A stretch of 40,381 nucleotides of DNA. Origin: Clostridiales bacterium. Lineage in GTDB: Bacteria > Bacillota > Clostridia > Oscillospirales > Oscillospiraceae. Position numbers and translations under genes: made by a program. The number at the start of each line of letters is the position of its first letter. Position 1 is the stretch's first letter. The stretch covers positions 1 through 40,381 of the forward strand of contig SFHI01000015.1 of NCBI GenBank assembly GCA_004555705.1. The letters are read 5' to 3'. The notes under the pieces are model-generated. The model saw only the letters and a list, made by a program, of their open reading frames with translations. It ran no database searches and was not told where the DNA came from. This document shows, in pieces, positions 7,750-15,704 of this stretch.

Positions 7750-7778
7750 AGTATATCACAAAAGGCGGGAATAATCTA
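7750..7778 (-). promoter_or_regulatory. Candidate promoter of the PLD-family gene
   Basis: On the minus strand, TAGATT (7773-7778), a 17-bp spacer and TATACT (7750-7755) with the extended -10 TGA immediately before it. The -35 is weak. If used, the leader would be about 290 nt long and carry the whole type-B element. Confidence 0.5.
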
Positions 7779-7780
7779 CA

Positions 7781-7823
7781 GGGCATCCCAAAAACTCTGC
7801 GGATGGGAGTTTTTGGGATGCCC
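7781..7823 (-). terminator. Intrinsic terminator after the URO-D-family gene
   Basis: A perfect 17-bp inverted repeat, GGGCATCCCAAAAACTC (7781-7797) facing GAGTTTTTGGGATGCCC (7807-7823), with a 9-nt loop. It starts 17 bp after the stop at 7841. Confidence 0.75.
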
Positions 7824-7840
7824 TTGTGATTGGAATGGAG

Positions 7841-8824
7841 CTACCGGTAAAGTTCCCGGGTTTTCTCGATCAGGTAGCTGCGCAGGGTCGTGTCCTTGCC
7901 CAGCATCCGGTCCCGGGCGTAGACCCGCCTTCCCGGGGGAAGCAGCTTCACTCTGTCCAGCATTTCGTCAATCTGGGCGCGGAGCACCTCCTCGGGGGCG
8001 GCGGTGAAGCTGATGCCGATGGCCATTTTGTCCCCGTAGCGCTCCAGAAGCGCGTACTTATCGCACATGGGCTGGCCGCACCAGGCGTCCATCCCGGCCT
8101 CCACCATGGCGGGAGCCAGCATATCATTGTGACCGCAGCAGTGGAACTCGAAGAACACGCCGTTTTTGTGGCAGAAATCCACCACCTTGGAGATATGGGG
8201 CACCAGCATCTCCCGGCAGGTGTTCAGGGAGAAGAAGGGAGCCAGCTGGGCGCCCCAATCGTCGTGGAAATAGACCAGGTCGATGTCAAAGAACTTCTTG
8301 TAGTTGGTGATGAGACGGATGTTGGCGTCGGCCAGGGCATCAAACAGGGCGTGGAGGTCCTCCTCGCAGTCCTCGTCAATCATAGCCATGGCGGCGGCCT
8401 CGAAGCCCATGAAGGAGATCAGCCGCTCAAAGAAGCCGGAAAAAACCGTGGCTGTGGTCAGACGGGTGGGGTCCAGGAAGCCCCGGTTCCGCAGGGCGGC
8501 GCCCTCCCAGTCCCAGCTGTCGATATCCGGGAAGCGGATGACCTCCCGCCAGTCGGCCACATCCCGGAGAATCGGCGGGTGGGAGGGGTCCTCCATGGAG
8601 CCGCCCACCTGGGGCTCATAGACCCAGGGGACTCCGAACATATCCGGTCCGCCGAACCGTTCCGGGGAAACCTGGACGGTTTCGTTCACAAATCCCCGGG
8701 CCACGTTGTCCGGGACAATGGCGGGGAGAATGGCCTGGGTCTCCGAGTAAACGGGCATCCATTCCGGTTTTTCGCCCCGGAGGAACCGGAGCCAGTTTTC
8801 CCGGGAGGTGATGGTAGAATTCAT
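7841..8824 (-). CDS. Uroporphyrinogen decarboxylase (URO-D) superfamily protein, corrinoid methyltransferase-like
   Basis: This 327-residue protein belongs to the URO-D superfamily, which holds heme-pathway decarboxylases and the MtaA/CmuA-type corrinoid methyltransferases. It opens with TSRENWLRFLRGEKPEWMPV, the usual family start for the methyltransferase side. The central HDDWGAQLAPFFS matches the conserved (H/G)DD-G-Q segment, and FEFHCCGHNDML near residue 230 is the likely zinc-binding HxCG motif. No corrinoid protein or other heme gene is nearby, so heme synthesis is unlikely and the substrate is unknown. GAGGAGG precedes the ATG. It lies 27 bp downstream of the alpha/beta hydrolase gene, so the pair forms one operon. 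Such orphan URO-D-like proteins often accompany sugar transport loci in Clostridia; that link is inference here. Confidence 0.8.
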   Translation of the reverse strand: MNSTITSRENWLRFLRGEKPEWMPVYSETQAILPAIVPDNVARGFVNETVQVSPERFGGPDMFGVPWVYEPQVGGSMEDPSHPPILRDVADWREVIRFPDIDSWDWEGAALRNRGFLDPTRLTTATVFSGFFERLISFMGFEAAAMAMIDEDCEEDLHALFDALADANIRLITNYKKFFDIDLVYFHDDWGAQLAPFFSLNTCREMLVPHISKVVDFCHKNGVFFEFHCCGHNDMLAPAMVEAGMDAWCGQPMCDKYALLERYGDKMAIGISFTAAPEEVLRAQIDEMLDRVKLLPPGRRVYARDRMLGKDTTLRSYLIEKTRELYR

Positions 8825-8851
8825 ACGTTTGTCCTCCTCTGTGTGAATGAT

Positions 8852-9991
8852 TCAGCGGTCAAAAGCGGGTTCGGAGCACTGCAGGGAGCCGTCCTCCGGG
8901 TTCCGGGAGAACCGCTTCAGGAAGGGCCATGCAAGGTCCAGCATATTCACCGGCTCATAATGGGGCATATCCTCGATAAACACATAGCGAACACTGTCGA
9001 TGCCCTCCGCGTCGGTGTAGTCCAGACAGTAGTGCTTCTTTCCGGCCCATTCAAAGACCTTGGAGCGCTGGGCGCGCATTCCGATGCGCTTCTCCGCCGG
9101 GGTGCCCTGGGCCTCCACATAGGCACGGTTTTCCTCCGCGGACCGGAAGGGGATGTGGTTGATCCGGAAAATCCGGTTGATCCATCGCATTTTCCCTTCC
9201 GCGCAGAGCAGCTTTTCGATAAAGGGGGAGGTGGGATGATCCAGGGGGTTGGTGCTGTAGAAGGGGGTGTGGTTGCCCTTGTCCGACAGGCAGCCGATGG
9301 CGATCATGGGCATTTTGTAACGCTCCGCGTTTTCAATTTCCTTCTCATCATCGATCAGGTTGAAGGGCACTCCCGCGCCGATGAGCATCCCGGCAAACAC
9401 CTCCGGATGCCGCAGGGCGACCCGGACGGAGCGGTCGCTTCCGGCGGAGTAGCCTGTGGTGTACACCCGGGACACATCCACCGGGTAGTGCTCCAGCAGG
9501 TACCGGTAGCAGCGCATAATGGGCTCCGCGTCATGATCCTCCGGCAGGGCCAGGATGAATTCCTCCTGGGCAGCCTTCCTGGCATAGCCGGTGGACTCCG
9601 CCAGGAAAATGGGCTCCCCCTCAAATTCCCCGGCGTCGCCTCCGTGGAGGCCGAATACCAGGGGGTACTTTCTTCCGGCGTTTTCCGGACGGTAGGCGGA
9701 CAAGGGGGTGAAAATGGTCCAGTCATTCCAGCTCTGGGGTCCGCCGTGGACGATTTCCTTGCGCAGCCCCCGCTCCTCCCAGTAGCGCACCACGGCAGGG
9801 TCCATGGGGTCGTCGCTGAGGAAGTAGGGCTCCAGCATATCGATGAGCTTCTGACCGTAGGCGCTTCCGATCAGGCGGTCCACATCAAAGGACTTGTTTG
9901 CGGAGAGGATCAGGCTCTCCTTCAGGGTGAGGGAAGGTTTTCTGGGGTCCTTGGATGGGAGCTTCCGGTCCCACCGGCTGTCGTATTCCAT
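8852..9991 (-). CDS. Alpha/beta-hydrolase, esterase/PHB-depolymerase-like
   Basis: This 379-residue cytosolic protein has no signal peptide. The oxyanion segment YPLVFGLHGGDAG lies near residue 115 and the nucleophile elbow GYSAGS near 180, in the context VDVSRVYTTGYSAGSDRSVR that is typical of PHB-depolymerase/feruloyl-esterase-like hydrolases. A later Asp and His (for example in the region before EDMPHYEPVNM) could complete the Ser-His-Asp triad. The likely reaction is ester hydrolysis, perhaps removing acetyl or acyl groups from imported glycans, but the substrate is inferred from the surroundings only. TAGGAGGAG precedes the ATG. It is first in an operon with the URO-D-like gene and divergent from the first importer operon. 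Confidence 0.8.
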   Translation of the reverse strand: MEYDSRWDRKLPSKDPRKPSLTLKESLILSANKSFDVDRLIGSAYGQKLIDMLEPYFLSDDPMDPAVVRYWEERGLRKEIVHGGPQSWNDWTIFTPLSAYRPENAGRKYPLVFGLHGGDAGEFEGEPIFLAESTGYARKAAQEEFILALPEDHDAEPIMRCYRYLLEHYPVDVSRVYTTGYSAGSDRSVRVALRHPEVFAGMLIGAGVPFNLIDDEKEIENAERYKMPMIAIGCLSDKGNHTPFYSTNPLDHPTSPFIEKLLCAEGKMRWINRIFRINHIPFRSAEENRAYVEAQGTPAEKRIGMRAQRSKVFEWAGKKHYCLDYTDAEGIDSVRYVFIEDMPHYEPVNMLDLAWPFLKRFSRNPEDGSLQCSEPAFDR

Positions 9992-10076
9992 ATGTTTCTC
10001 CTCCTAAAGCTGCTGTTATCGTCTTGTAGTGCAAAAAGTTGCATTATGCTGCCTTGCTGCGCAAGACCTTTTCCTT

Positions 10077-10106
10077 AGAGTACCATAGGATGACCAGTAA
10101 AGTCAA
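10077..10106 (-). promoter_or_regulatory. Candidate promoter for the hydrolase/URO-D operon
   Basis: On the minus strand, TTGACT (10101-10106), an 18-bp spacer and TACTCT (10077-10082) with extended TGG before it. A TGCAA-AAAG-TTGCA palindrome at 10030-10043 lies in the leader and may be an operator. Confidence 0.55.
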
Positions 10107-10143
10107 TAAATTTTTTGCCTTTTTCTTTTGCATTTTTACATAC

Positions 10144-10172
10144 TTGACAAAATTCGAGGGGCGTCATATAAT
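10144..10172 (+). promoter_or_regulatory. Consensus sigma-A promoter of the first importer operon
   Basis: A perfect TTGACA (10144-10149), a 17-bp spacer and a perfect TATAAT (10167-10172). It faces away from the hydrolase promoter, with about 37 bp between the two -35 boxes. A promoter this strong implies control by repression, matching the operator just downstream. Confidence 0.9.
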
Positions 10173-10175
10173 CCC

Positions 10176-10197
10176 ATTAGGCAAACGATTGCCTAAT
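10176..10197 (+). promoter_or_regulatory. LacI-family operator
   Basis: ATTAGGCAA-ACGA-TTGCCTAAT is a perfect 9-bp inverted repeat around a CG-centred core, the form bound by LacI/PurR-family repressors (GCAAACG-like half sites). It covers roughly +1 to +20 of the transcript, so binding would block initiation or clearance. The LacI gene at 16893 closes this operon and is the obvious candidate. Confidence 0.8.
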
Positions 10198-10222
10198 CTA
10201 CAAAAGAACCAGGAGGTCAAAA

Positions 10223-11833
10223 ATGAAACGCAAAATGATATGCTGCCTGCTGTGTATGGCACTGGCCCTTTCCGTGCTGGCCGGGTGCGGCGCATCCACA
10301 GGCGGGGGAGAGACTGTAAGCGGGGCTCAGACCGCGGAATCCGGCGCTCAGGCGGAGGCTTCCGGAAAAACCACCCTGCGGGTTGCTGTAAACATGGACG
10401 CGCCGGGCTTCTGCCCCTATACCTCCGGCTACAATGTAGCCTCCACCCTGATCATCCGCAATGTGTACGAAACTCTGATCAATATGGACGCCTCCGGAAA
10501 CCTGTACCCGGGCCTGGCCACCGAGTGGGCCTGGGGAGAGAACAATATGTCCGTCGTCCTGACCCTGCGGCAGGGCGTCAGCTTCTCCAACGGCGAGCCC
10601 TTCAACGCGGATTCCGTCATCTTTGCCCTGCGGGATTACCGGGGCAAAACCGCCGTGGGCGGGGATGCCGAGAGCCTGTACGATTTTGACAACATGAAGA
10701 AGCTGGACGATTTTAAGGTGGAAATCCCCCTGAAGCGGGCCGGCTCCGATGCCTTCATCACCCTGGCGGACCAGATGTATGCCATCTGCAGCAAGCAGGC
10801 TGCCCAGGAGTTTGGCGACGACTATCCCAACAACCCTGTGGGCACCGGTGCGTACAAGTTCGTTTCCTTCACCTCCGGCGTGGGTGCCGTGATGGAGGCC
10901 AACGAGGATTACTGGGGCGGCGTGCCCCAAATCAAGCGGGTGGAAACCGTCCTGATCAGTGAGGGCTCCCAGGCGGAAATCGAACTGGAGAACGGAAACA
11001 TCGATCTGGTCACCAGCCCCGAGAACATCGACGTGGACCGCATCAACCGGGGGGATGCCTCCGGCCTGACGGTCATCGACCTGCCCGCTTCCAATGTGAA
11101 GAACCTGTGGTTCAATTTCCGCAGCGAGGTCATGCGCGACGACAACGTGCGCAAAGCCATTTCCTGCGCCATTGACAAGGAGGCCATCATCGATGTGGCC
11201 TACGGCGGCTCCGCCACCGTCGCGAACCAGAAAATCGCCAACAACAACGGCGCTTATGACCCCTCCTATGATGAAAATCCCATGTACCCCTATGATATTG
11301 AGCTGGCCCGGGAGTACCTGTCCAAGTCCGGCTATCCCGACGGCTTTACTATGACCATCTACTCCGACACCACCCCCTCCGAGGTGCGGATCATGGAGTG
11401 CGTCAAGAACGACCTGGCCCAGATCGGCATTGAGGTGGAAATCTTTGCCCTGGACAGCAACGTGGCCGTCCCCGCCCTGATTGCCGGCGAAGAGGACGAT
11501 ATGTATGTGGCCATCAGCTGCAACTCCGTGGGCTACGCCCCCGGCTTCCTGAAGAACGCCAGCCCGAACATGACCCCCTGCTGGGGCAAATGGGACCTGA
11601 TGGCGTGCGACGTGGAAATCAATGCCCTGTATGAGCAGGCGCTGGCCGCCACGGACATCGACGAGTGCAATGCCCTTGTCAGGCAGGCCGTCCGCCTGGA
11701 GATGGAAAACGCCATGGCGGTTCCTGTATGCTACCCTGTCAGCCATCTGACCGCCAATGCGAAGCTGCAGGGATTGGTTATCGACGGCGGATATTCCGTC
11801 TACTTCCTGAAGGACGCCTACTTCGAGCCGTAA
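10223..11833 (+). CDS. ABC importer solute-binding lipoprotein, family 5 (Opp/Dpp type), system 1
   Basis: This 536-residue solute-binding protein is anchored outside the membrane. The signal ends in the lipobox VLAGCGAS (Cys about residue 22), followed by a short Gly/Ser/Ala-rich linker. Family-5 features are present in order: the start of lobe I (LRVAVNMDAPGFCPY), YETLINMDASGNLYPGLATEW, the LRQGVSFSNGEPFNADSVIFALR signature near residue 115, NNPVGTGAYKF near 205, and VRKAISCAIDKEAI near 310. The family binds peptides, nickel or oligosaccharides; here the setting suggests a glycan fragment, but that is inference. AGGAGG precedes the ATG. It is the first gene under the LacI-type operator and is separated from the permeases by a stem-loop. 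Confidence 0.92.
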   Translation: MKRKMICCLLCMALALSVLAGCGASTGGGETVSGAQTAESGAQAEASGKTTLRVAVNMDAPGFCPYTSGYNVASTLIIRNVYETLINMDASGNLYPGLATEWAWGENNMSVVLTLRQGVSFSNGEPFNADSVIFALRDYRGKTAVGGDAESLYDFDNMKKLDDFKVEIPLKRAGSDAFITLADQMYAICSKQAAQEFGDDYPNNPVGTGAYKFVSFTSGVGAVMEANEDYWGGVPQIKRVETVLISEGSQAEIELENGNIDLVTSPENIDVDRINRGDASGLTVIDLPASNVKNLWFNFRSEVMRDDNVRKAISCAIDKEAIIDVAYGGSATVANQKIANNNGAYDPSYDENPMYPYDIELAREYLSKSGYPDGFTMTIYSDTTPSEVRIMECVKNDLAQIGIEVEIFALDSNVAVPALIAGEEDDMYVAISCNSVGYAPGFLKNASPNMTPCWGKWDLMACDVEINALYEQALAATDIDECNALVRQAVRLEMENAMAVPVCYPVSHLTANAKLQGLVIDGGYSVYFLKDAYFEP

Positions 11834-11855
11834 TATCCTGACCTCATCCATTGCG

Positions 11856-11890
11856 GCCCTTGGCTTCGGACAGCTTCCGGAGCCAAGGGC
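11856..11890 (+). other. Intercistronic stem-loop between binding protein and permease
   Basis: GCCCTTGGCTTCGGA pairs with TCCGGAGCCAAGGGC (15 pairs, one G-U) around CAGCT. There is no strong T-tract, so it is more likely a 3'-stabiliser or partial attenuator that keeps binding-protein message above permease message. It is matched in position by the hairpin at 31505-31547 in system 2. Confidence 0.65.
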
Positions 11891-11926
11891 CTGAGAAACC
11901 TCTGATTCATTATTCTGGGAGACAAC

Positions 11927-12898
11927 ATGGGACGATATATACTCAAAAGAATCGGAATGATGGTTTTCGTCATTTTCGGTGTGCTGCTGTTTATCTTCGT
12001 GCTGCTGTACCTGACCCCGGGGGACCCGGCCCGGCAGGTGCTGGGCCTGACGGCCACGGATGAGCAGGTGGAGGCCCAGCGGCATATTATGGGACTGGAC
12101 AAGCCCTTCCTGGAACAGTTTGGGGACTACCTTTACAACCTGTTCTTCCGGCTGGACCTTGGCCGCTCCTACAAGACCAACCTCAGCGTGCTGGGGGAAA
12201 TCCAGAAACGGGTGCCGGTTACGCTGCTGATCGGGTGCCTGGGTGTTCTGCTGAGCCTGATGATCGGAATTCCGCTTGGCATCATTTCCGCGGTGAAGCA
12301 GTACAGCCTTCTGGACAATATTTCCAACGTGTTTGCCGTCATTTTTACCTCTATGCCGTCGTTCTGGTTCGCGCTGGAGCTGTCGCTGCTGTTTGCGCTG
12401 CGGCTGCACATCCTGCCTGCCACAGGCTTTACGGATTACAAATCCCTGATTCTCCCGGTGGTAACCCTGGGACTGGGAGGCGCCGCGTCCATTTACCGTA
12501 TGTCCCGCTCCACGGTTTTGGATGAAATCCGCAAGGACTATGTGCGTACCGCCCGGGCCAAGGGGACCAAGGAATCCAAGGTGATTCTGCACCACGCGGT
12601 GAAGAACGCCATGATCCCCATCATTACCCAGGTTGGCAACAGCGTGGGCGGAATTCTGGGCGGCGCGGTGGTGGTGGAGAACGTTTTCTCCATCCCGGGC
12701 ATGGGTACCTACCTGCTGGGCGCCATCAACGCCCGGGATTACCCCATTATCCGGGGCGGCGTGCTGGTGATCTGCATTTTCGTATCCCTGTGCAATCTGC
12801 TGACGGACATCGTGTCCGCCTGCATCGACCCGCGGATCAAATCCTACTATAAGAAAATGGGCGCGGGAAAGAAGGAAAGGGGGCGCAAGTCCTCATGA
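11927..12898 (+). CDS. Opp/Dpp-type permease (DppB-like), system 1
   Basis: This 323-residue integral membrane subunit is one half of the translocation pore. It begins MGRYILKRIGMMVFVIFGVL (first helix), has a long extracellular loop to about residue 100, then five further hydrophobic stretches. The EAA loop that contacts the ATPase is seen as RTARAKGTKESKVILHHAVKNAMIPI near residue 205. GGAVVVENVFSIPGMG follows, the family hallmark. Length and layout are standard for OppB/DppB. The stop overlaps the next start by 4 bp (ATGA), indicating translational coupling. Confidence 0.93.
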   Translation: MGRYILKRIGMMVFVIFGVLLFIFVLLYLTPGDPARQVLGLTATDEQVEAQRHIMGLDKPFLEQFGDYLYNLFFRLDLGRSYKTNLSVLGEIQKRVPVTLLIGCLGVLLSLMIGIPLGIISAVKQYSLLDNISNVFAVIFTSMPSFWFALELSLLFALRLHILPATGFTDYKSLILPVVTLGLGGAASIYRMSRSTVLDEIRKDYVRTARAKGTKESKVILHHAVKNAMIPIITQVGNSVGGILGGAVVVENVFSIPGMGTYLLGAINARDYPIIRGGVLVICIFVSLCNLLTDIVSACIDPRIKSYYKKMGAGKKERGRKSS

Positions 12899-13758
12899 GC
12901 AAGCGGAAACGGCAGGGTTCGGAGCTGACCCGCTTCTGGAACCGTTACCGGAGAAACCGGCTGGCGGTGTTCGGCCTCTGCTTCCTTACAATCCTGATTA
13001 TCGCGGCGGCCCTTGCCAATGTGATTGCCCCCGAGGGCTACGATGTTCAGAACTATAAAATCAAATTCACCAGTCCCAACCTGGAGCACCCCCTGGGGAC
13101 GGACTATCTTGGCCGGGACAATCTGGTGCGGATGATCTACGGCGCCAGAATTTCCCTGTCCGTGGGCTTTGTGACCACGATCCTGGGTACGGCCGTGGCA
13201 GTTTTTATTGGGATGTTCGCGGGATTCTACGGCGGAAAGACGGACAATATCCTGATGCGGATCATGGACATTTTCCTGTCCATTCCCTCCATCCTGCTTT
13301 CCATCGTGCTGGCCTCCGTGTTCGGCGGAGGGATCGTTTCCATGGTGCTGGCGCTGTCCCTGGGCTCCATTCCCGGCGTATCCCGGATGGTGCGGGCCAT
13401 GGTGATTTCGGAGCGGGATAAGGAGTACATTGAGGTGGCAAGAACCTCCCGGGCCAGTGACCTGCGGATCATGTTCCGGTACATCCTGCCCAATATCTCT
13501 TCTTCGCTGATTGTGCTGTTCACCATGGGTGTGGCGGGCGGCATTCTCAATGCCTCCACCTTGAGCTTTCTGGGCCTGGGCGCCCAGGCCCCCATGCCGG
13601 AGTGGGGCAAAATGCTGTCCGAGGGCCGCAGCTATATCCGGGATTATCCCTACCTGGTGCTGGCACCGGGCATGGTGATCATGCTGACGGTATTTTCTCT
13701 GAATATGATCGGTGACGGTCTTCGGGATGCCCTGGACCCCCGGCTGAAAGGAAGGTAA
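12895..13758 (+). CDS. Opp/Dpp-type permease (DppC-like), system 1
   Basis: This 287-residue second pore subunit starts with a basic cytosolic tail (FWNRYRRNRLAVFGL) and has about six membrane helices. HPLGTDYLGRDNLVRMIYGARISL near residue 65 is the DppC signature, and EVARTSRASDLRIMFRYILPN near 180 is the EAA loop. ASTLSFLGLGAQAPMPEWG near 220 is typical of the C subunit. It has the ordinary short extracellular loop after helix 1, unlike the long one in the C subunit of system 2. It overlaps the upstream gene by 4 bp and is followed after 3 bp by the first ATPase. Confidence 0.93.
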   Translation: MSKRKRQGSELTRFWNRYRRNRLAVFGLCFLTILIIAAALANVIAPEGYDVQNYKIKFTSPNLEHPLGTDYLGRDNLVRMIYGARISLSVGFVTTILGTAVAVFIGMFAGFYGGKTDNILMRIMDIFLSIPSILLSIVLASVFGGGIVSMVLALSLGSIPGVSRMVRAMVISERDKEYIEVARTSRASDLRIMFRYILPNISSSLIVLFTMGVAGGILNASTLSFLGLGAQAPMPEWGKMLSEGRSYIRDYPYLVLAPGMVIMLTVFSLNMIGDGLRDALDPRLKGR

Positions 13759-13761
13759 ACC

Positions 13762-14742
13762 ATGGACGAACAGGATATCATTCTTTCCATCCAAAATCTA
13801 TCCGTGGAATACCGCTGTGAGGACGGAGACGTGCAGGCTGTGCGGGATGTGAGCTTCTCCCTGCGCAGGGGGCACACCATCGGCCTGGTGGGAGAGACCG
13901 GCGCGGGAAAAACCACCATTGCCCTGGCGATCATGGGCCTGCTGCCGGAGCCGCCTGCCCGGGTCACCGGGGGAGAAATCCTTTACAACGGGAAAAACGT
14001 CTTTTCCATGTCCAAAAAGGAGCGCACCGCCCTGCGGGGAAACGCCATGTCCATGATTTTTCAGGACCCCATGACCTCGCTGAACCCCATCGAGACCGTG
14101 GGCAGCCAGATCGAGGAGGTCATTCTCAACCACAACCGGGTCAGCCGTGCCCGGGCAAGGGAGATGGCCGAGGAGAAGCTGGAAATGGTGGGCATTCCCC
14201 GGGAGCGGTTTGACGAGTATCCCCACCAGTTCTCCGGCGGCATGAAGCAGCGCATCGTCATCGCCATCGCTCTGGCCTGCAATCCGGACCTTCTGATCGC
14301 GGACGAGCCCACCACGGCCCTGGACGTGACCATTCAGGCCCAGATTCTGCAGCTGATCAACCGGCTGAAGGAGGAAAAGAACACCTCCAACATCATGATT
14401 ACCCACGATCTGGGCGTCATCGCCATGATGTGCGACGAGGTCGCGGTGGTGTACGCGGGGCAGATCATTGAGCAGGGGACCCTGGAGCAGATTTTTGAAA
14501 CACCCAGGCACCCCTATACCAAGGGTTTGTTCCGGGCACTGCCGGATATCAACGGCACCGCCAAAAAGCGCCTGGAGCCCATCCATGGGCTGATGCCGGA
14601 CCCCACCCGGCTGCCCAAGGGCTGCGCCTTTGCCCCCCGTTGCCCCGGATGCTGTCCGGCCTGCTCGGAGGGACCCATTGCCCTGGAGGACAGGGGAGAC
14701 GGCCACCTGGTACGCTGCGCTCTGGAAACGGAGGGAAAATAG
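13762..14742 (+). CDS. Opp/Dpp-type ATPase (DppD-like), system 1
   Basis: This 326-residue cytosolic ATPase energises the importer. The Walker A is GETGAGKTT near residue 42, the Q-loop lies in FQDPMTSLNP, and the ABC signature is FSGGMKQR near 160. The Walker B is LLIADEPTTALD near 180 and the switch His is in ITHDLGVIA. The C-terminal oligopeptide-ATPase tail carries cysteines (GCAFAPRCPGCCPACSEGP), which in this family can bind an iron-sulfur cluster. All catalytic residues are intact. The next ATPase starts 1 bp after the stop. AAGGAAGG precedes the ATG. Confidence 0.93.
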   Translation: MDEQDIILSIQNLSVEYRCEDGDVQAVRDVSFSLRRGHTIGLVGETGAGKTTIALAIMGLLPEPPARVTGGEILYNGKNVFSMSKKERTALRGNAMSMIFQDPMTSLNPIETVGSQIEEVILNHNRVSRARAREMAEEKLEMVGIPRERFDEYPHQFSGGMKQRIVIAIALACNPDLLIADEPTTALDVTIQAQILQLINRLKEEKNTSNIMITHDLGVIAMMCDEVAVVYAGQIIEQGTLEQIFETPRHPYTKGLFRALPDINGTAKKRLEPIHGLMPDPTRLPKGCAFAPRCPGCCPACSEGPIALEDRGDGHLVRCALETEGK

Positions 14743-14743
14743 C

Positions 14744-15703
14744 ATGGACACGATTCTTGAAATCAGGCATCTGAAAAAATACTTTGATACCAAGGCGGGA
14801 ATGCTCCATGCTGTGGACGATATTTCCTTCCGGGTGGCCCGGGGCCAGACCCTGGGCGTTGTGGGAGAGTCCGGCTGCGGCAAATCCACCCTGGGAAGGA
14901 CCATCCAGCATCTGCTGGAACCCACGGAGGGGGAAATCCTCTTCAAGGGCAGGGACGTGACCAGGCTGTCCAAAAAGGAATGCCGGGATTATATGAAGGA
15001 GGTCCAGATGATCTTCCAGGACCCCTATTCCTCCCTCAATCCCCGGATGACCGTCAAGCAGATCATCCTGGAGCCTCTGCTGATTGACGGGGAAAAGCGT
15101 TCCGCAGCCGAGGAAAAGGTCCGCCGGATGATGGAAACCGTGGGCATCGACCCCCGCTTCGAAAACGCCTATCCCAACGAGTTGGACGGGGGCCGCAGGC
15201 AGCGGGTGGGCATTGCCCGGGCCCTGATTCTGGAGCCGGAATTCATCATCTGCGACGAGCCGGTTTCCGCCCTGGATGTGTCCATTCAGGCCCAGATTCT
15301 GAACCTGATGATGGATTTGCAGGAGAAGCTGGGACTGACCTATATTTTTGTCACCCACGACCTGTCCGTGGTGAAGCATATCTCCAATAAGATTGCAGTG
15401 ATGTACCTGGGGAATCTGGTGGAATACGCGGAAACCGAAGAGCTTTTTGCCAACCCCTCCCACCCCTATACCCAGGCGCTGCTGGCCTCCGTGCCCACCA
15501 TCGACCTGAAAAAGGCAAAGCAGATTCAGGTGATCGCCGGGGAGATTTCCTCCCCCATCAACCCCAAGCCCGGCTGCCGCTTCGCGCCCCGCTGTCCCCA
15601 TGCCACGGAGCGGTGCTTCCGTGTCCAACCGGAGCTCCACGAAATCAACGCCGACCACAGCGTTGCCTGCCATTTGCTTGACAAAGGGCAAAAAGGGGGC
15701 TAA
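14744..15703 (+). CDS. Opp/Dpp-type ATPase (DppF-like), system 1, altered signature motif
   Basis: This 319-residue partner ATPase has an intact Walker A (GESGCGKST near residue 42), Q-loop (FQDPYSSLNPRMTV), Walker B (FIICDEPVSALD) and switch His (VTHDLSVV). The signature motif, usually ELSGGQRQR in this family, reads ELDGGRRQR: Ser to Asp and Gln to Arg. The signature serine normally contacts the ATP gamma-phosphate held by the partner Walker A, so this site may be weakened and the DppD/DppF pair asymmetric. The C-terminal FAPRCPHATERC cysteine motif is present. The start at 14744 follows GAGGGAAA and sits 1 bp after the upstream stop; a longer frame would overlap DppD heavily. Confidence 0.9.
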   Translation: MDTILEIRHLKKYFDTKAGMLHAVDDISFRVARGQTLGVVGESGCGKSTLGRTIQHLLEPTEGEILFKGRDVTRLSKKECRDYMKEVQMIFQDPYSSLNPRMTVKQIILEPLLIDGEKRSAAEEKVRRMMETVGIDPRFENAYPNELDGGRRQRVGIARALILEPEFIICDEPVSALDVSIQAQILNLMMDLQEKLGLTYIFVTHDLSVVKHISNKIAVMYLGNLVEYAETEELFANPSHPYTQALLASVPTIDLKKAKQIQVIAGEISSPINPKPGCRFAPRCPHATERCFRVQPELHEINADHSVACHLLDKGQKGG

Positions 15704-15704
15704 A

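Noticed and set aside
7841..8824. hemE (heme biosynthetic uroporphyrinogen decarboxylase)
   Set aside because: The N-terminus and HxCG motif fit the methyltransferase-like branch, and no other heme gene is nearby.
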